A stretch of 24,941 nt of DNA from Candidatus Gallimonas intestinigallinarum (GTDB lineage: Bacteria > Bacillota_A > Clostridia > Christensenellales > Borkfalkiaceae), in assembly GCA_019116405.1 (NCBI GenBank), contig DXBS01000150.1, forward strand, positions 1-24,941, given 5' to 3'. Each line of letters opens with the position of its first letter. Position 1 is the stretch's first letter. The position numbers and the translations under genes were made by a program. This document shows positions 14,897 to 22,186 of this stretch, piece by piece. A model generated the notes under the pieces. The model made no database searches, had not been told where the DNA came from, and saw only the letters and a list, made by a program, of their open reading frames with translations.

Positions 14897-16743
14897 ACGG
14901 GGAAATAACAGAGAAAACGGCGAAAGAAAAGCGCGCCGAGGCGCTGGTGAAGGACGTGACGGCGGATTTTGAAGCGCGTCGGGAAATGCGGCGCAGCCTC
15001 GAGCGCGGCTGGCAGCTCAACATGAACTTTGTCAGCGGCAATCAGTACTGCGATATCGGCGCCGCGGGGGAACTGGAAGAGGAGACGGCGGAATTTTACT
15101 GGCAGTCGCGCAGGTGCTTCAATCATATTGCGCCCACTTTGGATACGCGCATCGCGCGCCTTGCCAAGGTGCGCCCCAGTCTTGAAGTGCGCGCCTTCTC
15201 CGATTCGGACGACGACATGAAGACGGCGCGGCTGTGCTCCAATATCCTGAAGGCGGTCAGAAACAGAATCGATCTGGACGGCATCATCGACCGCGCGACG
15301 CTCTGGTCGGAGACGTGCGGCACTGCATTTTACAAGATCGTCTGGAACTACGAGGACGGCAAGGTCATCGGCACGGACGATACGGGGCACTCCATCCGCG
15401 AGGGAGACGTCAACGTGGTGGCGCTCTCGCCCTTTGAAGTGTACCCGGACAGCCTCACCGCGGAGGGAATGGAGGAGGTGGAGAGCCTCATCCACGCCAA
15501 GGCGGTGCCCGTGTCGCAGATCAAGGAGCGCTTCGGCGTGGAGATCGAAGGGGAGACGATCACCGACTTTCCCTTTGTTCCCTTCTCGTCGGCGAGCGGC
15601 TGGAGGCGTCCCATAGACGGCGCGGCGCAGCCCGCGCTTCAGGACGCTGTCATTTTAATTGAACGGTATACCCGTCCGAACGGCGAACACCCGAACGGAC
15701 GGCTTGAAATCGTGGCGGCTGACAAACTCTTGTACGAAGGAGATCTTCCCTATCGCAACGGCGACCGCGGCGAGCGCGTGCTGCCCTTTGTGCGGCAGAC
15801 CTGCATCGCCCTGGCGGGCGCGTTCTTCGGGACGAGCGTCGTGGACAGGATGATCCCCCTCCAGCGGGCGTACAACGCGGTCAGAAACCGCAAGCACGAA
15901 TTTCTCAACCGGCTGTCGATGGGCGTCATCGCGGTCGAAGATGGCTCGGTGGACGCTGAGGATCTTGCGGAGGACGGGCTGTATCCCGGGAAGGTGCTCG
16001 TCTACCGCAGGGGCTCGGAAAAGCCGGGCTTTCTGGAGAGCGGGACGCTGCCATCGGAGTTCGAAAAGGAAGAGGAGCGGCTTTCGGGGGAATTCATCCT
16101 CGTCTCGGGCATGAGCGAGATCTCCCGCAACTCCGCGAACCCGACGCACGTCACGAGTGCGACGGGGTTGCAGCTGCTCATCGACCAGGACGTCAACCGC
16201 ATGCACATGAGCGTGGAGAGCATGGAGCGCGCTGTCAGAGAGGCGGGCAAGCAGATCCTGCATCTCTACAAGCAGTTCGCGGGCGCTTCGCGCGTCATGC
16301 GCATGACGGGCACGGGCGGGTATGCCGAGCTGTTTGAGTTCAGCAGAAGCGACATCTCTGCGGACGACGTGCAGTTCGTATCCGGATACGAGCGCACGGC
16401 AGAGCAGAGAAAGGAGGATATCTTGTACCTTCTGTCGCTCGGGCTTCTGCGGGACGAGAACGGCAACTTTTCGGACGACACGCGCAACCGCGTGCTGGAG
16501 GCGCTGGGGTACGGTTCGTTCGACAACGCGCGGGATATCTCCCATCTGCACCTCAAGAAGGCGGAGAAGGAAAATATCCTGCTGGAGACCATGGACGTGG
16601 AGGCGGATGCGTATGACGATCATGCGCTGCACACGACCGAACACGTCCGCGCCCTGCTTTCGGGCGGGGAGGAGGACGCGGTGCGCAGGGAGCGCATCCT
16701 CAGGCACCTTGCGTCCCATCAAAAATTCGGAGGAGAGAAATGA
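14893..16743 (+). CDS. Phage portal protein (P22-like)
   Basis: A 616-residue portal that would form the ring at the capsid vertex through which DNA enters and to which the neck attaches. Hallmarks are the N-terminal RSLERGWQLNMNFVSGNQYC, then FNHIAPTLDTRIARLAKVRPSL, a central beta-rich wing with DVNVVALSPFEVYPD, and SGEFILVSGMSEISRNSANP. The crown region is rich in charged helices. The length is in the range of P22-like portals and the frame is intact. The ATG at 14893 overlaps the preceding gene's stop by 4 bp, and the portal stop overlaps the scaffold start by 4 bp, indicating translational coupling. It lies directly between terL-side genes and capsid genes, as in podovirus head modules. 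Confidence 0.88.
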   Translation: MNGEITEKTAKEKRAEALVKDVTADFEARREMRRSLERGWQLNMNFVSGNQYCDIGAAGELEEETAEFYWQSRRCFNHIAPTLDTRIARLAKVRPSLEVRAFSDSDDDMKTARLCSNILKAVRNRIDLDGIIDRATLWSETCGTAFYKIVWNYEDGKVIGTDDTGHSIREGDVNVVALSPFEVYPDSLTAEGMEEVESLIHAKAVPVSQIKERFGVEIEGETITDFPFVPFSSASGWRRPIDGAAQPALQDAVILIERYTRPNGEHPNGRLEIVAADKLLYEGDLPYRNGDRGERVLPFVRQTCIALAGAFFGTSVVDRMIPLQRAYNAVRNRKHEFLNRLSMGVIAVEDGSVDAEDLAEDGLYPGKVLVYRRGSEKPGFLESGTLPSEFEKEEERLSGEFILVSGMSEISRNSANPTHVTSATGLQLLIDQDVNRMHMSVESMERAVREAGKQILHLYKQFAGASRVMRMTGTGGYAELFEFSRSDISADDVQFVSGYERTAEQRKEDILYLLSLGLLRDENGNFSDDTRNRVLEALGYGSFDNARDISHLHLKKAEKENILLETMDVEADAYDDHALHTTEHVRALLSGGEEDAVRRERILRHLASHQKFGGEK

Positions 16744-17138
16744 CGGAAGAGGAGAACACAACGCAGGGACCCGAGGACACGACCAAAGTCGATCTCGGAA
16801 AATTTCAGAACGTAGACGCCCTCATGCGCGCTTACAAGGAGCTCGAGGCGGAATTCACCCGTCGCAGTCAACGCCTGCGGGCGCTGGAGGCTGCTGCGGC
16901 GCAGTCGGACGAAGCGCAGCCGAAGCGCGCAGAAGCGGACGCTCACGAAGAGCTGTACCGTGCCGTCAAGGGGGACGAGGGGGTCTGCGCGCGCATCGTG
17001 GGCGAGTATCTCGCCTCGTGCAAGGGCGTGCCCATTCTCGGGGGCGGGGGTGCGGGCGTCACGGCGCCCGTCAAACGAGCGCAGACCTTCAAAGATGCAG
17101 GCAACATGGCGCTCGGCTACTTCAAATTACAAAAATAA
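16740..17138 (+). CDS. Probable capsid scaffolding protein
   Basis: A 132-residue hydrophilic protein. VDLGKFQNVDALMRAYKELEAEFTRR (about residues 17-42) is the KF-x-(D/S)-x-ALxxAYxxLExEFTRR pattern common in phage scaffold or capsid-assembly proteins. It runs into a charged coiled coil and an acidic, Ala-rich middle. A Gly-rich linker (LGGGGAG) and a short basic C-terminus (PVKRAQTFKDAGNMALGYFKLQK) follow; a basic C-terminus is what scaffolds usually use to hold the coat protein. It is shorter than the ~300-residue P22 scaffold. Its position between portal and coat supports the call. Confidence 0.72.
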   Translation: MTEEENTTQGPEDTTKVDLGKFQNVDALMRAYKELEAEFTRRSQRLRALEAAAAQSDEAQPKRAEADAHEELYRAVKGDEGVCARIVGEYLASCKGVPILGGGGAGVTAPVKRAQTFKDAGNMALGYFKLQK

Positions 17139-17161
17139 AGCAACAAGGAGAAAATTAACAT

Positions 17162-18316
17162 ATGGTTACTACCACTTCGGCAGACAGCGCGCTCCGTTCG
17201 TACTATTTGGACGCAGTCACGGAACAGCTCAACAGAAGCGCTAATCCCTTCCTCGCGGCGATCGAACAGACCACCTCGGACGTGTGGGGCAAGGACGTCA
17301 AAAAGACGGTCGTGTGCGGGCTGCACGGCGGCATCGGCGCGGGCACGGAGGACGGAGATCTGCCCGCTTCGTCGACCAACGGATATGCACAGCTCACCGC
17401 GACGCTGAAAAACCTCTACGGCAAGATCGAGATCAGCGACAAGGCGCTGCGCGCTTCCCGCAATGACGAGAGTGCGTTCGTCGACCTGCTCAATGAGGAA
17501 ATGAACGGGCTTGTGCGCAGTTCGTCCTTCAACCTCGGCAGAATGCTCTTCGGCGACGGCACGGGAAAGCTTGCGACGATCTCCAGTGCGACCGGCACCA
17601 CGTATTCGGTGGACAGCACAAGAAATCTGGCGACCGGGATGATCGTCGATGTTATCTCCGGCGAGGGCGCCGCGGTTGCGACCGCGCGCACGATCACCGC
17701 AGTCGATCACAATAAAAAGACGGTCAGCGTTTCGGGATCGACGGTCAGCGGTGTAACAAACTGCGGTCTGTACGTCCAGAATTCACGCAATCTCGAGCTG
17801 ACGGGGCTGGGTGCGATCTTTTCCGATTCTACGACGCTCTACGGGCTGAATCGCTCGGAGAACGGCTGGCTGACGCCCACGATCATCAAGGAGGTGGGTA
17901 CGCTCAGCGAGCTCAACGTACAGACCGCGATCGACAGAGTGGAGGAGGCGTCCGGCGGACAGATCAACTTCATCATCTGTTCGTGGGGCGTCAAGCGCGC
18001 GCTCTACAACGTCCTGAGCAAGTACCGCCAGTGTGACAGCGTCACGCTCGAAGGCGGCACGCGCGCCATTACCTTCAACGGTATCCCCGTCGTGGCGGAC
18101 CGCTTCTGCCCGAGCGGCACGATGTATCTGCTGAACACCAACGATTTCCACCTGCATCAGCTGTGCGACTGGCAGTGGCTGGAGGGGGAAAACGGGCGCG
18201 TGCTCAATCAGATCCCCGGCAAGCCCGTCTATCAGGCGACGCTCGTCAAGTATGCGGAGCTCATGTGCTACCGCCCCTGCGGGCAGGCGATGATGAGCGG
18301 CATCACGGAGAAGTAA
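17162..18316 (+). CDS. Major capsid (coat) protein, HK97 fold, P22-like
   Basis: A 384-residue coat protein expected to build the icosahedral shell. Features of P22-type coats are the early VWGKDVKKTVVCGLHGG, then LKNLYGKIEISDKALRASRND and a long helix, FVDLLNEEMNGLVRSSSFNL. A Ser/Thr/Val-rich beta insertion lies at about 148-205, like the inserted I-domain. The C-terminal half contains INFIICSWGVKRALYNVL and FNGIPVVADRFCPSGTMYLLN, a common HK97-fold signature. SD AAGGAG is at 17146-17151, and the gap after the scaffold gene is 23 bp. No truncation is seen. Confidence 0.85.
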   Translation: MVTTTSADSALRSYYLDAVTEQLNRSANPFLAAIEQTTSDVWGKDVKKTVVCGLHGGIGAGTEDGDLPASSTNGYAQLTATLKNLYGKIEISDKALRASRNDESAFVDLLNEEMNGLVRSSSFNLGRMLFGDGTGKLATISSATGTTYSVDSTRNLATGMIVDVISGEGAAVATARTITAVDHNKKTVSVSGSTVSGVTNCGLYVQNSRNLELTGLGAIFSDSTTLYGLNRSENGWLTPTIIKEVGTLSELNVQTAIDRVEEASGGQINFIICSWGVKRALYNVLSKYRQCDSVTLEGGTRAITFNGIPVVADRFCPSGTMYLLNTNDFHLHQLCDWQWLEGENGRVLNQIPGKPVYQATLVKYAELMCYRPCGQAMMSGITEK

Positions 18317-18329
18317 CAAGGAGGGCGGT

Positions 18330-18905
18330 ATGCTCATCAAGGATGTGCTGATCACGGCGGCGGAGAGCATCGGCAGGACCGACCTGACGAGCGCGATCGA
18401 GTCGGCATACAGCGCGGCGGTCAGTTCGGGGACGTCTCCCTCGGGCGAGGCAGCCGCCCTGCTGCGGTGCTACCGCCTCGTGGAGAACGAAGTCGCGCTC
18501 GATCATCTGCCGCTTCGGGCGCAGGATACGCTTTTGCCCGTCGACGGCTATGTGCAGTTTTCCGATTTTTCCCATTCGCCCGTGGACGTGATCGAGGTCA
18601 GGGACGCGCAGGGGAGTAAGACGGAGTTTGAGGTCTTAGCCTCCCGCCTCTATGTGGGGACGGGGAGCGGGTCCGTCACCATTGACTACACCTATGTGCC
18701 CGAACAGCCCAAGATCAGCGATGAAACGGCGTTTTCGGACAAGGTGTCCGCCCGCTTGCTTGCCTTCGGCGTCGCCAATGAATACCTGCTCACTGCGGGA
18801 CGGTATGCCGAGGCGGCGGTGTGGGAAAAGAAGTACCGCGATGCGCTTTCGGCGGCGGGGCTCTCGCGCAGAAAGCTGTGCGTGCGGGCACGGAGGTGGG
18901 TATGA
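18330..18905 (+). CDS. Head-tail adaptor (P22 gp4-like)
   Basis: A 191-residue protein just after the coat gene. A helical start (LIKDVLITAAESIGR) leads to ALLRCYRLVENEVALDHLPL and a beta-rich middle, then FSDKVSARLLAFGVANEYLLTAGRYAEAAVWEKKYRDAL. This helix-beta-helix plan and size fit the neck adaptor that docks under the portal and stabilises packaged DNA. The ATG at 18330 has SD AAGGAGG, and the stop overlaps the next start by 4 bp. The assignment is from layout and position rather than a unique motif. Confidence 0.65.
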   Translation: MLIKDVLITAAESIGRTDLTSAIESAYSAAVSSGTSPSGEAAALLRCYRLVENEVALDHLPLRAQDTLLPVDGYVQFSDFSHSPVDVIEVRDAQGSKTEFEVLASRLYVGTGSGSVTIDYTYVPEQPKISDETAFSDKVSARLLAFGVANEYLLTAGRYAEAAVWEKKYRDALSAAGLSRRKLCVRARRWV

Positions 18906-20176
18906 CGCCCTCGCATAGGACGTATACGCTGCACTATCCCCTCGCCGAACTCAGAAAGGGCGGGCGCATCCGCCGCCTCCGGCTGGAACACTTCCGTGAG
19001 GAGAGCGGTGCGCTCGTGTGCGCAGAGGGGGAGAGCTTTGCGTATTCGCTGCCCTCGTCCACGACGGACATCTTCTGCGCCGACAACCGCCTGTTCGCCT
19101 ATGTGCAGAGTTCGCAGACGGGGAAGTTCATGGATACGGGCGTCTCCTATCCCTCGGGCGGCAGCATGCACAATTTAGTCGCGCTCGTCGAGGCGGAGGG
19201 CACGACGCGCTTTTTCGCCATCGGAAACAGTTACCTCAACTACTTTGCCAACACGGCAAACAGCATCGTCACCTTTTCGCCCACGCCCTCGACGACGGCG
19301 CTCGCGCTGCATCATGAGCGGCTCTTCGGCGCAGTCGGGACGCGCGTCTACTACACCAAGCCGCTGGACTTCCGCGGCTGGGAGGAGTACGGCGAGCACG
19401 ATGCGGGATATTTTGACCTGCTGCCGGGTGCGGGCACTGTCGTGGATATCTTTTCCATGCGCGACAGAGTGTTCTTTCTCAGGCGATACGGCATCACCCG
19501 TCTGACGGGGTACTGCGACATCTACAATTTTCGCCAGGAGGAAATGCCGTTCGGCATGGGGGAAGTGCTTTCGCGGGCGGCGGTCATCGGGGAATATGCC
19601 TACTTCTTCACACGCAAGGGGCTGTGCCGCTTTGACGGGACAAGCGTCGAGCATGTGGAGGACGCGTCCGACGAGGAGATCTCCCTGCTTCATGAGATCC
19701 GCATGGGCGCGCTGGAGTGTATGCATGCGGCGGCATCCGTCACGCTTTCGGACGGCGCCGAGGCGATCTATATCTACGATCCCGTGTCAAAGCGCGGCAG
19801 ATTTATCCGCCGCAGTTACGATGCGTGCGCGTTCGGGCTGTACATTTATACGAAGCGCGGCAGTTCTGCGTACCGCCTGACGGGCAAGGCACTGCCCTCG
19901 TCCGGTTCGTGCAGACTCCTGACGGAATTCACGTTTGCCGACCTCGGCGAGGGGGAGAAGCGGCTGGAGGCGGTGTACCTCGCGGGCAGAGGGAACTTTT
20001 CGGTGACGGCGGCGGGTGAGGAGGACTCCGTGACGCTGTCCGTTCCGGCGGGGGAGTGGACGCGGTTTCCCGTCGCGGTGCGCGGGGAGAACGTGACGCT
20101 GACCGTCAGCACGAGCCAGAGTACCGCATCGCTCAAGGAACTTGATCTGCGCGTGAGGAGGGAGGACAGGATATGA
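18902..20176 (+). CDS. Beta-propeller neck/tail-hub protein (P22 gp10-like)
   Basis: A 424-residue beta-rich protein. The ATG at 18902 overlaps the preceding stop by 4 bp and is preferred over in-frame codons inside that gene. It contains repeated propeller-like blades such as FFAIGNSYLNYFA, LALHHERLFGAVGTRVYYTKP, VVDIFSMRDRVFFLRRYGITRLTG and AVIGEYAYFFTRKGLCRFDG. The latter pair is typical of phage hub proteins in the gp10 position (portal, gp4, gp10). It would close the neck below the adaptor. A C-terminal beta domain follows (LEAVYLAGRGNFSVTAAGEEDSVTLSV). Overlap with the next gene is again 4 bp. No downstream needle or spike gene exists to cap it. Confidence 0.7.
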   Translation: MTPSHRTYTLHYPLAELRKGGRIRRLRLEHFREESGALVCAEGESFAYSLPSSTTDIFCADNRLFAYVQSSQTGKFMDTGVSYPSGGSMHNLVALVEAEGTTRFFAIGNSYLNYFANTANSIVTFSPTPSTTALALHHERLFGAVGTRVYYTKPLDFRGWEEYGEHDAGYFDLLPGAGTVVDIFSMRDRVFFLRRYGITRLTGYCDIYNFRQEEMPFGMGEVLSRAAVIGEYAYFFTRKGLCRFDGTSVEHVEDASDEEISLLHEIRMGALECMHAAASVTLSDGAEAIYIYDPVSKRGRFIRRSYDACAFGLYIYTKRGSSAYRLTGKALPSSGSCRLLTEFTFADLGEGEKRLEAVYLAGRGNFSVTAAGEEDSVTLSVPAGEWTRFPVAVRGENVTLTVSTSQSTASLKELDLRVRREDRI

Positions 20177-20664
20177 CCATCGACATCGTCGATCTGACCG
20201 ATGAGAAGTACAGCGACCTCAATGCCGTGCAGATGGCAATGGTGCGCGCGGCGCAGGTCAAAAAGAACGAGATCGTTGCCGAAGCGGAGGAGGAAAAGGC
20301 TTCCATTCAGCGGGAGCTGGTCGCCAACAACTTTGCACGCTCCTATGTGCAGGTCATGGCAAACGCGCGCATCAACGCGGCGCAGCTGGAGGCGATCAAC
20401 GCGCTCAAGGAGGATTTGGACTACCAGCTCGCCTATGAGGCGCTCGCTTCGGAGGGGAACGAGATGGGACCTTACCAGTATCCGTCCAACCCTAACTACA
20501 ACCTCACGCCCTCGCAGCGCTTTCTCGTCGTGCGCGAGTACTACATGAGCGTGACGGATGATCCCGACGCCCGCTTGCAGGCGTACGCGGGGGACACGCT
20601 CGCACGAAGCTATCTGGGCGAATATTACGCAACGCTGTACGATCTGCTCGCATCGTACTGCTGA
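20173..20664 (+). CDS. Uncharacterised helical protein, last gene of the cassette
   Basis: A 163-residue protein of unknown function. A long amphipathic, charged helical stretch (about 20-95; VRAAQVKKNEIVAEAEEEKASIQ...) is likely to form a coiled coil. A Tyr/Pro/Asn-rich linker (GPYQYPSNPNYNLTPSQ) and a Tyr-rich helical C-terminus, GEYYATLYDLLASYC, follow. It begins with a 4-bp overlap and ends 9 bp before the terminator. It sits where a P22-like phage would carry a needle or internal ejection proteins, so it may be a neck plug or internal virion protein. That is an inference. Confidence 0.6.
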   Translation: MTIDIVDLTDEKYSDLNAVQMAMVRAAQVKKNEIVAEAEEEKASIQRELVANNFARSYVQVMANARINAAQLEAINALKEDLDYQLAYEALASEGNEMGPYQYPSNPNYNLTPSQRFLVVREYYMSVTDDPDARLQAYAGDTLARSYLGEYYATLYDLLASYC

Positions 20665-20672
20665 AAAAAGGG

Positions 20673-20705
20673 GCAGGCTCCGCAACATGCGGAGCCTGCT
20701 TTTTT
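20673..20705 (+). terminator. Terminator of the capsid cassette
   Basis: A perfect 12-bp stem, GCAGGCTCCGCA (20673-20684) with TGCGGAGCCTGC (20688-20699), a 3-base loop and six T. An A-run at 20664-20669 could let it work on the other strand too. Confidence 0.93.
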
Positions 20706-20853
20706 GACGCTTTAATATGAATAAACCCCCGGTGCCTTATTGCTTATTCGTGATAGTTGTATTTTTCTTGCTATTTGGTGTCTCAATCCTAATAGCTGAA
20801 AGGCAAGTTGTTGGGACGAAAGCGTACTCATCGGCGCTGTGAGTAAAGACGTG

Positions 20854-20907
20854 ATACGGCAAATGCTAAAGCCGAACTGAAAATTATTTTAGGAAAGTTT
20901 GCCGTAT
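20854..20907. repeat. 10-bp inverted repeat before the toxin-antitoxin promoter
   Basis: ATACGGCAAA (20854-20863) and TTTGCCGTAT (20898-20907) are exact inverted copies 34 bp apart. The second arm ends 3 bp before the -35 box. It could be an operator or a hairpin. The rest of the gap from 20706 is AT-rich and shows no ORF or recognised RNA. Confidence 0.4.
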
Positions 20908-20910
20908 ATA

Positions 20911-20940
20911 TTGACTTTGTGGCTGAATATGGTATATAAT
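20911..20940 (+). promoter_or_regulatory. Promoter of the toxin-antitoxin operon
   Basis: TTGACT (20911-20916), an 18-bp spacer and a perfect TATAAT (20935-20940), 31 bp before the antitoxin ATG. Confidence 0.8.
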
Positions 20941-20971
20941 ATAGGTACAAGATAATATGGAGGTAAAAGCT

Positions 20972-21229
20972 ATGACGATCATTCCGATGAGAGACTTAAA
21001 GGATACCGTCGAGATAGAGCGCCGTTGTATGGAGGAAAAAGGCCCCGTCTTTGTTACCAAAAACGGTTACGGCAAGTTGGTCGTAATGGATATTGAGTAT
21101 TACGAACAGACTATGCGCAGGATATACGAAGCAAAACAGATCAATGAAGGACTGTCCGATCTGGCAAACGGCAAAACTGTTGACGGCGACGAAGTAAAAC
21201 AGAAATTGGCGGCGAAATATGGCATCTGA
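20972..21229 (+). CDS. Type II antitoxin, RelB/Phd-like
   Basis: An 85-residue antitoxin. The ATG at 20972 has a good SD (GGAGG, 20959-20963); an ATG five codons earlier overlaps that SD and is less likely. The N-terminal part (IIPMRDLKDTVEIERRCMEEKGPVFVTKNGYGKLVVMDIEYYEQ) is the Phd/YefM-type DNA-binding fold, with the 'P[IV]FVTKNG.G.LVVM' run. The C-terminal helix would wrap round the toxin. It ends 11 bp inside the start of the toxin gene. It is expected to repress its own promoter, alone or with the toxin. Confidence 0.88.
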   Translation: MTIIPMRDLKDTVEIERRCMEEKGPVFVTKNGYGKLVVMDIEYYEQTMRRIYEAKQINEGLSDLANGKTVDGDEVKQKLAAKYGI

Positions 21230-21551
21230 ATACGGGTATCGCTTCACGCGGCAGGCAGAAACGGACTTATCCGGGATTCTGCAATACATAAGCGAAGACT
21301 TATCGAATCCGAGTGCGGCAACCGCACTCGGACGTAAGGTCTTTGCAAGCATTGAGGATATAAGACAGTTTCCGCAGTCTGGTATGATTGTGGACAATCC
21401 CTTTTTGACGGATAAGGATGTGCGTCGCACGCTGATAGATAATTATATCCTCTACTACAAAGCCATAGACGCTGAAAAGATTGTGTATATCATCCGTATC
21501 GTGTATGCAAAGCGCAATCTGGACGAGATATGCCGCGAATTGGAGATATAA
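21219..21551 (+). CDS. ParE/RelE-superfamily toxin
   Basis: A 110-residue toxin overlapping the antitoxin gene by 11 bp. The family pattern is clear: YRFTRQAETDLSGILQYISEDLSNPSAA, then KVFASIEDIRQFPQSG, then VRRTLIDNYILYYKAIDAEKIVYIIRIVYAKRNLDEI. The RR.L..NY.I.Y and I.I..I.Y..R pattern is typical of ParE-like members, which poison gyrase, rather than ribosome-dependent RelE, but the target is uncertain. The pair is AT-richer than the surrounding genes and probably acquired. Confidence 0.88.
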   Translation: MASEYGYRFTRQAETDLSGILQYISEDLSNPSAATALGRKVFASIEDIRQFPQSGMIVDNPFLTDKDVRRTLIDNYILYYKAIDAEKIVYIIRIVYAKRNLDEICRELEI

Positions 21552-21690
21552 CGCGCACAAAGCAAAACAAGCTATTTTCCGAATGTACAAATGCGGCTCA
21601 AAAAACGGAATGTGCAGTAAGGACCCCTTCGTCTCGCTGACGCTCGCCACCGTCTTGGCGGCGCCAAGGTAGTGCGCCGCCTGCGGGCAC

Positions 21691-21806
21691 GAAATCGCCG
21701 CCGAAAATGGCGATTTCTTAGTTCGGCGTGCGCGCACAGCGCACCGCGCTGATGCGCACGACGCACGCCTCACCCTAAAACTTCGTTTCAGGGGAGGCAT
21801 AACAAA
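21691..21806 (+). repeat. Dispersed intergenic hairpin repeat, copy B
   Basis: GAAATCGCC (21691-21699) pairs with GGCGATTTC (21709-21717). TTAGTTCGG, GCACCGCG, ACGCACGCCTCACCC and finally AGGCATAACAA follow. The order and sequence match copy A at 3316-3404, with compensating changes in the hairpin (AATTGCC to AATCGCC on both arms). The upstream stretch (21552-21690) also has GC-rich inverted pieces but no ORF. Confidence 0.65.
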
Positions 21807-21865
21807 AATACGTCATTTCGATTGCGGCGATAAGATTTATTTATCAATCAATTGCAAAAATTCTG

Positions 21866-21894
21866 TTGACAATTTGCTCCGCTTATCGTATAAT
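21866..21894 (+). promoter_or_regulatory. Consensus promoter of the trpB2 leader
   Basis: A perfect TTGACA (21866-21871), a 17-bp spacer and a perfect TATAAT (21889-21894). Confidence 0.92.
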
Positions 21895-21900
21895 GGCAGA

Positions 21901-22157
21901 AACCGATGAAGTGAAAGAGTAACGCGATATCAGCGGACTTCCAGAGAGTTCCCGCAGGGTGAGAGGGGAGCAGACCGACGCGCGTGAATGGGTCACGGAG
22001 GGCGGGCGTGAACACAAGTAGCGTCCGACGGGGCTTTCCCGTTACAGGAAGAGAGCATGTCAGTGCTTACAACGAGGCGGCCGATCGATCGGCTGTGAAA
22101 TTGGGTGGCAACACGGAGAGATTCGTCCCAAACGGATCTTTACCGTGTATTTTTTTG
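21901..22157 (+). promoter_or_regulatory. T-box riboswitch, tRNA-Trp specific
   Basis: A classic T-box leader. The T-box sequence GGGTGGCAACACGG is at 22103-22116. Stem I landmarks are AGAGAG at 21943-21948 and a GGTGAGA-type segment after it, and AAGTAG at 22016-22021 lies in the linker region. In the presumed specifier loop, GTGA-A-TGG-GTCAC puts a TGG (Trp) codon at 21989-21991, followed by a purine. Uncharged tRNA-Trp should bind and block the terminator at 22111-22156, allowing trpB2 expression when tryptophan is short. Confidence 0.9.
22111..22156 (+). terminator. T-box-controlled terminator
   Basis: ACACGG (22111-22116) pairs with CCGTGT (22143-22148), and inside it AGATTCGT pairs with ACGGATCT. 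Seven T follow. The left arm is part of the T-box sequence, as required for the antiterminator switch. Confidence 0.85.
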
Positions 22158-22186
22158 CACAAAATATTTTATCAGGAGGTAACACC

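Larger units (their letters stand above)
11887..20705 (+). mobile_element. Reduced P22-like prophage / capsid-packaging cassette
   Basis: The order is regulator, (reverse SH3-like gene), terL, a small gene, portal, scaffold, coat, gp4-like adaptor, gp10-like propeller, helical protein and terminator. This follows the head module of P22-like podoviruses. Five junctions use 4-base ATGA overlaps or very short gaps, so it is one coupled transcript. Base composition matches the host genes around it. There is no integrase, repressor, replication, lysin/holin, tailspike or needle gene, and no direct repeats that look like att sites were seen at the edges. This is either a decayed prophage or a domesticated particle-forming cassette. 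Confidence 0.75.

Noticed and set aside
20790..20870. Possible c-di-GMP riboswitch (GGGACGAAAGC)
   Set aside because: Only a short piece resembles the conserved GGACGCAAAGC core. The tetraloop, its receptor and the closing helices could not be found.
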